Of a stretch of 64,000 nt of DNA, positions 25,062 to 35,451 are shown piece by piece. Numbering within the stretch: the stretch's first letter is position 1; the number at the start of each line of letters is the position of its first letter. Origin of the DNA: Pratylenchus scribneri (lineage: Eukaryota; Nematoda; Chromadorea; Rhabditida; Pratylenchidae); assembly GCA_030063045.1 (NCBI GenBank), contig JAQSEB010000146.1:310001-374000 (forward strand), given 5' to 3'. The notes beneath the pieces were generated by a model. It saw nothing but the letters and a program-made list of their open reading frames with translations, made no database searches and was not told the origin of the DNA. The position numbers and the translations under genes were made by a program.

Positions 25062-25902
25062 CATTTTATTCCCCATTCTCCCCTCAGCCCTCACTCATTC
25101 AAATTATTCCTTCCCACTTCCCTCATTCATTTATTCTATTTAAAATTAAATTTTTCTGTATTTTGTAAATTTAAATTCAATTTTTCATTTTGGACGTATC
25201 ATTTTCCTAATTTTGATGATAAAAATTTAAAGAAAAATACTGTTTTTCTATATTTACCGAGATCTTTTGGGTTTGCTTTTAACTGGAAATGGAAAGGATC
25301 AATTTCCAGAGATACCTTCTTTCCAGTGTCAGAAAGTAAGCGCATCATTAGTCCAGTGGTAGTGCTTCCATTTTTTATTCACCACAAGTTAGCTTTGGTT
25401 CAGGTTCGAATCCTGGAGGATTCTTCATTTTTTAGCAAGTATTTATCGATTAAATAAAATACAAGAATGAATAATCTTTATACGGTCAAATAAAAATGTT
25501 GAAATTTTTCGACCCTAGGTTCCTAAAAATTCTGAAAATTTTTCGACCCTATGTTCCCGGATTTGAATACCATAAAAATTACTTATTTTTCACTAGCAAA
25601 TATTTTATCAAATTTTATCCATGAAAAAATTATGAGAAAAAACAAACATCTAAATGTAAAAATATATTTTGGACAAATAATAATAGAAAAATTGATTGCC
25701 AATGAATATTTATTTTGGAGTATTGAAAAATGGGTAATTTTGAGGAAGAAAATTACGATTTAATGGGTTCGGGCATCCAAAAAAAAAAATTGATAAAACA
25801 TCACAAAAGCAAATTTTATTCATATTTTAAATTCCTCCTTCCATTCCATTAATTATTTCCATCCATCCATTCATTCATTGATCCAATTTTGATTTCGATG
25901 AT
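25062..25902. other. dre-1 / RBM25 convergent intergenic region with a tRNA-like element
   Basis: Holds the two 3' UTRs. At about 25350-25432 (+) there is an A-box-like ttagtccagtggtag and a B-box caggttcgaatcctg at about 50 nt spacing. The acceptor arms do not pair, so it is called a tRNA pseudogene or SINE head. Two close copies of a tttttcgaccct-atgttccc-type motif lie at about 25505-25560. Confidence 0.5.
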
Positions 25903-28900
25903 TTAAGTGGATTTGGAGGCGGGCATCACATTCAGTCCCAATCGTTTGGCCTCACTTTCGTACACAATCAGACGCCATAATTTGACCATGAACACGTCTG
26001 CCTCATCGTCAAGCACCTTTTTAAATAATTGGAAAATTTATTGATTTTTTATTGTTCAATTTTTGGAAATTTCCGTGAATAAAAAATTAATGACTAAAAG
26101 TGATTATTCGATCAAATTTTTGTTTTATATCCTCTTTTAATTTTCCCCTTACCATTGAGAGATCCTGAAGAATGTCATCCGGCGACGTTTTGGCCTCAAT
26201 CTTCTCACAAATGAACGACACCAGCGATGGTTCCTCCTCGCCAATGTATTCTGAAATTTCACGGTGGCATTTATGTTCATGAAAAGAGCAAAGGCCTAAT
26301 TGAGGAGAATGAAATTTATGAGAACACTTTGGCCGGCATTTGGGTCACAACCGGTTGGCATTTTTATAAAATAAAATATTCAAAATGGAAAAAAAGAATA
26401 TTTGCACTACCATTTTGTCAAATATAAAAATTGTCAAATTCCGAACCCAAGAAACCTCGCCGTTATTCCATTTTTGATGATTGAATGACTTGTTTTTTTC
26501 CTGATATTTTTCTCTATTTTTCGATATATTCCCTGATGTTTATGTTTGTTATTTTTTTCCATTTTCTTTCTAATAAAAAATTGTTTTCATTATTTTGTTT
26601 ATTTTTGTTATTGTTGCATGACAATTTTTATATTTGACAAAATGGTAGTGCAAATATTCTTTTTTTCCATTTTGAATATTTTATATAAAAAAGTGCCCAC
26701 CGGTTGTGACCCAAATGCCGGCCAAAGTGTTCTCATAAATTTCGTTCTCCTCAATTAGGCCTTTGCCCTTTTCATGAACATAAATGCTACCGTGAATTTT
26801 TTTGTTGATCCATGGCCGGACCCTCTGCTCCATCAATTGTTCGTCCAAAAATTCCCAACTAATTTTGAATGCGAACAAACTTTCCCGTTCGGTTGGAATG
26901 CGTGAAATCAAGTCCTTTATCAACTTCTTCCTTTCTTCCGGCGTTAGTGAATGGATTCGATCCTGAAAAATTAAAAATTTCATTCAGATTAAGAATAAAT
27001 AAATTATTTCGACAATATGGAATTTTCAATTCACCTAAAGTTATGACAAAATTCTTAATATTTTTTCGATTAAAATTTTCTCTTAAAAACGGAAAATTGT
27101 AAATCATTCCTCAAGTAGGGAGGATTTTTGGGGTTTAATCTAAATTTTGTTTTGTCAAATTTAATAAGAATTGCAAAATAAAAATGTTTTAAGCATTTTT
27201 TTTTTTAAATTTTTTGACTAATTTTCTATTTCGGATACTTTTTTAGAATAAGTTTCATTATAAATTGTAATTAATAAAAATTATCTATTTTAAGGTTATC
27301 CGAAACTAATTTTGTCAAATTCCAACATAAAAACCCTTTCCATTTCTTTTTATAATATAAATTAAGACCCTCCTCCCTTCCACTTACTTCTCGCGTAATT
27401 TCGAATGGTTTAATCTTCTTCTTGATTTGGTGGAGGGTGTCCACTTCTTCCTCCTCCTCCTCAAAAACGCCATTCACCGGGGCTTGCAATGTTTTTTGCT
27501 GCAATGTGGTGACAACTTTTTGTTGTTGTTTTGAAGATTTGGCCGTTGAATCTTCGCTGCCCGCCGGTGTCAATGGCCCAACGGGTTGAGGTGTATTTGT
27601 TGATGATATGGCCGGCGATACCTCAATGCCCCCACCACCACCAGCATTATTCTTTGGCGCTTGAGCGTCGTTGGCACCAACTAAGAAATTTATTAGAATT
27701 GATTGTGTTTAGTGTAAAAACCTGTTGCCCAGGAAGCCTCCTTTGCTGGTCCTCCATTGCCATTTTCGACTTCCTGCTTAAAATGTAAAAGAATTTAGGA
27801 AATTGAGAATTTTTATTTTGATTATTTTTTGATTCATTTATAATATTTTTTGAATGTGAATTTGATGGAAATATATAAAAATTAATCCAAAAATATATTT
27901 TAGATCCACATCCCCCAATCAAAAACCAATCAATTTTATTCTATTCCACACCAAAATAATAAGTCCCTGTATATTTGTGAAAATGGCAGTTTTGACCCCA
28001 ACCCATCCGGGAAATAATCATTTTTCAATGTTTTAAATGCGATTTATAATAATAATTTTTACCTCTCCCTGTCTACTGGCTGCCCGGCTGCTGCTGTTGG
28101 ATTCCTCCTTCCGTTGGTCCTTCAAAATCAATCTTTTCACCTCCTCCAATTCCTTTCGCTCTTCATGTCGATCTTTCACATCCGCCTCCCTTTCTCGCTC
28201 ATAGTTTCGTCGACGATCGAAGAGAGCCGAGCCTCTTAAAAATTTAATTTAATTAAATTAATAAATTAAAACTTGTAATATTTGGGGTCGTCCCGCTCGT
28301 CCTGATAATCTTCAAGGAATTGGCGCAATTTTTTGGCCTCTTTTTGAATGGTTCGTTGCCTCTTTTCCTCTGCTTCTGCGTCCTTTTCATATTGTTTGGC
28401 CATTCGTTTTTCCCTTCAAAAGCATTAATTTAAAATTATGAATAATTAAATTAATTTTATAAAATACGGCCAAATTAGGCTCACTTTGTAAAACGCCTAG
28501 TCTTAAATTGCTAAAATGCCTTTTAAAATAATTTTTTTATTTTGGATTTTTTTTATAAATTAATTTAATTAAATTTAACCTATCCTCCCATTTCTTCAGC
28601 CGCCGAATGTAGGACTCCTCGCGTTCCTTTATTTCCCTTTTGAGTCTTCGTTTTTCGGCAATTGCATCCGAATCCTCGGAACTTGGCGTTCGTTTACGGT
28701 TCGATGTCTTTCGGCTTGAATGCTTTTTCTCCCTCCGTTCTTTGCCGCTGCCATCCTTTGAATGTCCAGTTCGAACACTGGAACCGGAGGAAGTGGATGA
28801 GGAGCTGCGAGAAGAATGATGACGAGAACTGAAAATTATGCAAAATTTTTTCATTTATTTAAAAAAATTCCCCTCTAATTTACCGTTTCGATCGGGAATG

Positions 28901-31308
28901 CCGGCCTTTGGGTGTCAAACTTCGTTTACTCCCACCGCCTCGACTGGACCGACTCGACGATGACCGTGAACGTTTTCGTCTTGATGAGGTGGGCGTCTGT
29001 AAAATATTTTGGGAGATTAGAATTTTTAATTTGTAAAATGTGGGCGCGCCAAAAATGCAACTTTCTTCCTTATTTGTTTATTAAAACATTCTAGTCCGAA
29101 AATGAGTTTAATTTTCATTTTTCAAAGAAAGTCGCATTTTAGGCGGAATGTAAAAATTGGGAAAAGGTGGGGGGGGTGGGGGTGGCAATGATGTTAAATT
29201 GGGAAGAGAAAATGCAAATGAAAACATACATATATTCGTGTGGATTTGATGTTTTGTGTTTAAATCTATTTAAAATTTGATTGTTGATGTTGGAACATTT
29301 TCCAACACATTTTTTCCCATTTTCTTCCCCTTTCTACTTACATATCCATTTGAATTAGTTCGCTCCTCATTTATTCACAATTCACATTAGATTCATTCAT
29401 TCATTTCCCTGACAATTTTAGTTCGACTTTTTTTTCGTATTTTTTAATCAAATTCCATTTTTGTTTTAACCCAAACCTACCACACAAGTTGGCATTGGGC
29501 CCCTCAGCTTTCAGGGCTACAACAAAATTGAATGATGTTCTCAAATGCATTGGACCCTAATAAGGCGAATATGTGTGATGGGCGGTTGGGAGGATGGATG
29601 GGTGGGTGGAGACTGGAGAGAGCATGGACAATTTGAGAATAAAGAAGAATGATTGAGAAAATGAATGGAAATTTGGATTATGTACAGATTTGAGGAAATA
29701 AAAGAGAATGGTGGAATATTAAAAATTGGATGGACGCACCTTTGAACGGTCGGCAGTGCCTTTCTCACCATCCTTTGCGCCATCTTCTGCGGTCGTTTCT
29801 GAAAAATTTTGTTGTAAATTTTATTCATTCTTGCAAGAAGATAGCAATATTTAATTAAAAGAAAGGTAACCGTTGAAATTAATTCACATCTCCAACCTAT
29901 CAAGAAGAAATTTTCCTCTTCTTCTTATTAGGTATGAACCATGAAGTTTTCTTACTATTGACATTTTCTAGTTTAAACTTCTTTTTTTACTTTTAATATT
30001 TTTCAAAAGTTGTCTTCTAATCTTATAATTGTCAAAATATTCGTTTGAAAAGTGAAGTGACTTATGCCAAATGCCATTTATCCTCTACACATTCAAACAT
30101 CTCCAACCCCCAGGGATAGTTGATGTACTAATTATTAAAGATGCTATCTGTGATTTATGCCGGTCTATAGGAATTTAAGCCATCTAGGGAACCTCTGCAG
30201 ATGAGTCAAAATCAACCCCTCCCCCAAATAGTGAGTACCGAGTTTGGTTCCATCCTGATAAAGATAATAGTAATTTGTAAATTTCCTTATTAGTTTAAAA
30301 AACGCAAAAATAAACCTTCTTCGGGTGGCTTCAACTCAAGCAATTCCGGTGCCTTTTCCTCAATGATTTTCTTGATGCCCTTCTTCAGCAGTTCATCATT
30401 CACTTCGGCCGCTACATTTTGCACATTTTGGCCATTCACTGCCGCTGTTTTCAATTTATTTTTCGCAAATTCCTCCAAATTCTTTTCCGTCTCATCGTCC
30501 ACCTTTACAGATGAATTTAAGATGGAATTTATGTTAAAAAAAACCTTTAAATTCAATCGTTTATCGCCGAGTGGATAATTTTTGAGGACTCGAAGTGCTG
30601 AATTATTTATTATAAATAATTTCATAATAAATAAATCAACCATTGCGTGCCCCTTCTGGGCTGGCAAAATCGCAAAAGCCGAATGCCTTGAATTTTCCAT
30701 TGGAGTCTTGCAGTCGTTTCCAATTGGAGACCAAACCACATTTCTGAATTTAACATTGACTTTATTGATTAGGTAAGGCAAGTTAATTAATTTGTTTTTG
30801 TTTAAAATGTTCTTCCATTTAATAAGTTAAACAAATTCATCATTCATCAAAGTATTTGATAAATCTATTTGTAATTCATTATTTTGTGTCCTTTTTAACT
30901 TACACCAAGAATATCTTGAATGACACTGTCATGACATTTGTCCGTTATGTTACCGATGAAAACGGTGGTCACTGGAATTGGAACCGACTTTGGCGGGGCG
31001 ACATATTGTTGTTGTGATTCTGGCTAAATAATAATTTAATTTTACTCGTTTATTCAAAATGTTGGCCTACCTTTCGGACGAATGGATGTCGTGGTGGGCG
31101 TAACACAATTGGGATCCCGCCGACCATTGGCATTGTTGGTAAAGTTGGTGCCGCGGTTTGTGGTGAAAAGAATCCGAATTTCTGCTGGCCGGCGCCCATC
31201 ATCGGTGCTATTGAAAAAAATGTTAATTGGAATTCAGTTTTATTTAAAACCTTGTCCTTGTGGGCGCGGCGGCATCATTGGATTGGGGAAGGGCGGTGGA
31301 AATGCCAT
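25903..31308 (-). CDS. RBM25: RBM25, splicing regulator (RRM + RS/RE-rich + PWI)
   Basis: Sixteen exons (31308-31251, 31207-31071, 31023-30904, 30743-30641, 30597-30545, 30502-30316, 29798-29740, 28996-28884, 28828-28580, 28413-28273, 28234-28063, 27776-27722, 27680-27388, 26962-26791, 26250-26153, 26016-25903) give 707 residues. RBM25 is a nuclear U1-associated factor that tunes splice-site choice. Order of parts: Pro/Met-rich N-terminus ([10 protein letters not shown]), RRM at about 80-158 with TTVFIGNI and KAFGFCDF, Ser/Arg-rich stretch (about 240-360), charged helical region with [14 protein letters not shown], and a C-terminal PWI domain (about 590-700) with [19 protein letters not shown]. 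The start was chosen because it matches the family N-terminus; the frame is open a little further upstream. Intron 14 (26790-26251) interrupts the PWI core and is a hairpin built from dre-1 sequence. The His at the junction, where relatives usually have a hydrophobic residue, is encoded by the insert's edge. Confidence 0.95.
26251..26790 (-). repeat. hairpin intron of RBM25: two inverted copies of a dre-1 exon/intron fragment
   Basis: Arm 1 is 26256-26436 on the plus strand; arm 2 is 26619-26798 on the minus strand; the loop is about 180 nt. The first ~135 nt of each arm match dre-1 exon 12 and the start of its following intron (22574-22706). Each copy still encodes the run [20 protein letters not shown]. 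Both arms share changes not in dre-1 (ggcctaattg for ggattgattg) plus about 45 nt absent from dre-1, so one copy was duplicated in inverted order. The arms' outer edges supply or abut both splice sites. Confidence 0.93.
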
Positions 31309-31984
31309 CAATAATTGCTGTTTTACAATATCAAAAATCTTTTGCGAATCTAAATTTTGAGTGATTTGTTAACAGCAGCAGGTCTTTAAAATGTCTTGTC
31401 ATATTAAAAATAATGGAATTTATTAGTGTTTATTACTAACGATAAAAGCTATTATAAAAGTCTTCAATTTAAAGGTAAAGGCTTCGAGTTTCGACCATCT
31501 TATTTTATACAAACCTAATAAATTCTGGGTAGAACCGAAAAGGCGAAACGGTAGCGAAAACCGAAAAGATCCGGTATCCCTATCCGGTTCGGTTCCGGCG
31601 ATCCTTAATTTGGGTAAAATGTCTGGTAAAATTACAAATTGCAAAACGCCAACATGGTTAATAATATTATCGATTTTTTTCCATGCTATGTTAGTGCTCG
31701 TGCTAGAAGAGCTAGGCTATCTAGCTAGTGCTAGTGCTAATGCTAACTGCTAACTAATATTAGTCGTCTTACAAAAAATTTAGAAGTCGGTTCTCGACTT
31801 TTTAAATTCCTTATGCCTTCTATCCATGTTTAATGCTTATAGATTTTATGTTGGAACTAACTTGTAAGGAGTTTTTACTTTTTACATCCATCCATCCCCA
31901 AAATCACAACTAATTCTAAAAATTGTAATTTTTTAAATAATTTTAGAAACAATCCAGTTTAATCAACAATTCAAGAGCATAAAA
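31309..31984. other. divergent intergenic region RBM25 / SDE2 with simple repeats
   Basis: No gene seen. A cryptically simple gctagtgctaatgctaac-type block lies at about 31686-31765. A ccggttcggttccgg-type block lies at about 31530-31605. An acceptor-like ttttttaaataattttag ends at 31946, 38 nt before the SDE2 ATG. Confidence 0.5.
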
Positions 31985-32946
31985 ATGCGTCCAACTCGAA
32001 ACTATTTCACCCATGACGATATTGAAATGGTGGATTATGTTAATTCTTTGCCCAAGGAGGACTATTATTTTGTGAGCGATGGTCGAATTTTCCATGATTT
32101 GGAGGCGATCGAAGTTGGTAAACTTATCGCCCTAAATTTCCGGATGCTCGGTGGGAAAGGAGGTTTGCTAAATTGAAAAGCCATTCTTCTGAATATAAAT
32201 AAATTGAATTCAGGATTTGGTTCATTACTTCGCAGTTTTCGCATTCACAAATCCCACAACCAATTGATGTGCCGGAATTTGCATGGACGAAGACTCGCCG
32301 ATGTCAAGGAGGAACAGCGACTGAAGAAATGGGTCGAGAAGAAGGCACAACGCGAGAAGGAAAAGGAGGAGAAAGAGTAAATTTGACTTTTTTTAAATTG
32401 ATTAAATTCCAATTTTAGGAAGGAAAAGATTGAGAAACTAAAAAGTGGCAGCAAAATCAAACATGAATTCAGCGACCAAACTTATTTGCGAAAAAGGGAC
32501 ACAGTACTGGACGATGTGGAAGATGCTATTGAAGCAGGTTAATCACACTGAATATTAAAATTGGCAATATTTAAATTCATTAGACCAATTATAATGAACG
32601 AATTATAGAATAAACAAGATATCCAAAAATAACAATATAAATCCTAAAATCAATCTTAATCTATAACAATAATTCGGTAAAATTTGCAGGTATGAAAGCG
32701 CTGGAGGAGAAGAATGCATCCGAATCACCAGAACAATCGGTAAAAGAGCAGTCAACTTCATCGAGCGAATCTATTGAAGAGGACGAAGCATTGGACGACG
32801 GGCAAGGACCATCCACCTCCAGTGGCATTTTGGCCAACAAAGATGAGAATGGAAAGGATGCGGCAAGTGATTCTTCCGATTCTGACTTGGATTTGGACGA
32901 ACTGCTCAGCGCTGGTCCCATAAAGAAGAAGACAAAGAGGGCATAA
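31985..32946 (+). CDS. SDE2: SDE2, splicing / replication-stress factor with ubiquitin-like N-terminus
   Basis: Four exons (31985-32162, 32214-32376, 32419-32537, 32690-32946) give 238 residues. SDE2 is made as a ubiquitin-like precursor and cut after Gly-Gly in GGKGG. The Lys-starting product acts in the spliceosome and in the replication-stress response. Here a short ubiquitin-like part (1-55) is followed by GGKGGFGSLLRSF (Gly56-Gly57|Lys58) and CRNLHGRRLADVKEEQRLKKWVE, both family hallmarks. Then come a charged helix and an acidic Ser-rich tail (SDSSDSDLDLDELLSAG) ending in basic residues. It is about half the length of human SDE2, which has a longer tail. The next gene starts ~215 nt downstream on the same strand. 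Confidence 0.92.
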
Positions 32947-33162
32947 AGATAAATAATCGAGAAATGATGGAAGAACAAAATGATAATGAGTATTTTTGAA
33001 AGAGCTAATCGAATTTTTCTATGTATTTTTGATAAAAAAAAATGTTTTAAAGAAGAATTTACGTTTTTTATTTTTTGTTTATTTGTCCATAATTATCAAA
33101 ACAATTTAACCAATTTTCAACTTTTCCATTTAATTTTATAGAATTTGCAAATTCTAATTGAA
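32947..33162 (+). promoter_or_regulatory. possible operon intercistronic region
   Basis: Short gap between SDE2 and RSL1D1 containing a T-rich stretch and an acceptor-like aattttatag ending at 33141, 21 nt before the next ATG. This suits spliced-leader trans-splicing of a downstream operon cistron. No transcript data to confirm. Confidence 0.45.
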
Positions 33163-35312
33163 ATGTATGCGAATATTGGCGCTGAAATTACATCGCAGGT
33201 TTGTTTTTGTTTTAAAAAAATATTCAAGAATTAGTTTAGAAAATAGAAATAATAGAAGAAAAAAAATAATACTGGTTCTTATTATTTATAAAACAAAAAG
33301 AAACCAATCAATAATTAAATTAATTTAAGGGTGTTTTGGCATTGAACGCGTTGAAAAAATACAATGAAAAGAAACAGCCTAAATTACTCATTGCCGACCA
33401 ATCCAATGTGTTCCTGATGGCCAAATACAAACGAATGCCAATGAACGACAAAATGAATCGAAAATTAATGTTCCTTTTTAATTTTGACTTAAATTAATTT
33501 TTAATTGAATTTTAAGTGAATTGCCCGCATCGGATCGGAACGCTTCGAACACGTCGATTTGTCTGATTGTGCCGGACTTTGATTTGTCGAATCAGGCAGC
33601 CAGGGAACCGGATGTGGATCGACAAGCTCGGGAATGGGAAAACCATTTGGCCGTGAAATATGGCATCAAACGGGGAGAACATTATGCAAAGGTTCGTGAA
33701 AGAAAAGGGAGAATGGAAGAAAAAAGCTAAAAGAATATCGAATTTTTTGAACAAATAAACATTATTTTATTATTATTAAGTATAAGAGGGAAATTTGAAA
33801 GGAAAATTTTAAGGTAATACTAGTACTTTTGGCAATCCATTTTTATTGCTCTTTAGATTTACGGTTGGTTAAAATTTATAAAAAAGATTTAACCCTGGTG
33901 ACTAAAAACGACATTTTTAGCCTAGTGGGCTGACGCCTTTTTGTAAAATTGAGGTCTCGGGTTCTAACCCTCTCCGAGGCAAATATTTTTTCTGGCTTGA
34001 TTATTATTTTTTATACATTCTACTTATATTTCTAGTAAAAAATAAAATTTTTGGTGTCTAACGCGCTAATCTAACCAATAAAACAATATAAAAAAATTTG
34101 GCCAATTCAGATTTTGACAATGAAGCAAATGGAACGGGAATACACTACGCAGCCGTATCGCAAGAAATTGGCCGAAACCTATGACATTTTCATGGTCGAC
34201 CGGAAATTGATGCTGAAAGTGATGCATTTAATGGGAAAACATTTTTTTCGAGGCACAAAGTAAATAATCATTAACAATTAATTAATTTTAAATAAATTGT
34301 TTAAGACGTCCACTACCCTTCAATTCTTGCCGAGGCGATTTCACCAAATCACTGGAATGGGCATATAAAGTATCGCAAATTATGTTCACCACATTAACGG
34401 ATACAGTCACAGTCAGGTAACAAAAATTTTAATTTCTATGGTATTAATTGTAAGACATTTTTATGGAAATTGACATTTTTCAACTTTTTCATTAAAATTA
34501 AAAATAATTAAGAAAATATTATTTAAAAAAACAATTTTCTCACTATTTACATTTTTGAGAAAAAATACAATTTTATTTCTATTTCCATCAGAATTGGCAA
34601 CCTGATGAACCAATCGGTGGATCAACTTCAATCCAATTTGGGTGCCGTCACAAAAGTTCTGCTCAAACATTGCCCCGGTGGCCCAATCAACATTCGAAGT
34701 TGCTATATTGATTCACTGGGTATAACCTTGCCCATTTATGTTGATTTTGGCTCCGCAAATGATGTCAAATCGCTGGCAAAACAAAAACCACCCAAAATAG
34801 CAACGGTGGTGGAAGAATGCACAACCCTTCCGGATGGATTGGCTGCAAAGGTCCGGGCCGATGGCAAAGTCCGCATTGTTGAAGCGAAATGTAAGTAAAA
34901 CATTTTATTGGATTTTAAACCATACATTTTATGGGTCAAAATTAAATTACTAGTTATTACTACTATAAATAGTCTGATTAATTATTATTCTTACTTGGTT
35001 AAATTACAAAATAGGCCAGAATTTAATGCCAAATATATTCACATTTTTTCAGCTGGCAAAGAAGTGATTTACCCAACGGAACAGGACGAATGGGAGAAGG
35101 GAGACGATATCAAGCCAATGTCCCAACAAACGGTGGATTCGATTATACGGAAGGCACGGAAAGGAAAGAAGAAGAGGCAATCGACCGATGATGAACCAAA
35201 AAAGGAGGAAGAAATGGAAGAAGGGAAGATTGAGGAGGAAAAAGCAAACGAGGAAAAATTGGAGAAGAAAAGTGAAAAGAAAGCAAAAAGGAAGCGTAAA
35301 CACACACAATGA
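33163..35312 (+). CDS. RSL1D1: ribosomal L1 domain protein 1 (RSL1D1 / Utp30-Cic1 family)
   Basis: Seven exons (33163-33198, 33330-33469, 33517-33691, 34111-34259, 34306-34416, 34592-34890, 35053-35312) give 389 residues. The family binds pre-ribosomal RNA in the nucleolus during ribosome assembly. The L1-type fold spans about 10-260: ALNALKKYNEK, KLLIADQSNVFLM, ICLIVPDFDL, FMVDRKLMLKVMHLMGKHFF, RPLPFNSCRGDF and TVRIGNLMNQS. The C-terminal tail (about 310-389) is a strongly charged Lys/Glu helix ending KRKRKHTQ, typical of nucleolar proteins. The start lies just after an acceptor-like site; a longer N-terminus via another exon is possible. Intron 3 (33692-34110) contains a SINE-like repeat. 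Confidence 0.92.
33870..34075 (+). repeat. tRNA-derived SINE-like element in RSL1D1 intron
   Basis: Contains an A-box-like tttagcctagtgggctgac, a B-box ctcgggttctaaccct about 45 nt on, then caaatattttttctgg and tacattctacttatatttc. It is the clearest head-plus-tail copy of the family seen at 1.1, 10.3 and 23.5 kb. Confidence 0.55.
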
Positions 35313-35451
35313 AATGAAAAATGAATTATAAATCATTTGTTTTTGAGTTAATTGTTATTTTTTCACAAATAAAATATAATTGAATTTTTATGTCTGTAAA
35401 TATTATTTGACTAGAATGGGAGAGATCTTTTTATAATTTTACTTCCTTTCA

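Noticed and set aside
25350..25432. Candidate tRNA gene
   Set aside because: A and B boxes are good but the acceptor arms do not pair and no clear anticodon loop forms; kept only as a tRNA-like element.
26227..26427. A separate small PbH1 protein gene
   Set aside because: The DRE-1-like peptide is a copied exon fragment inside an RBM25 intron with no start, stop or splice context of its own.
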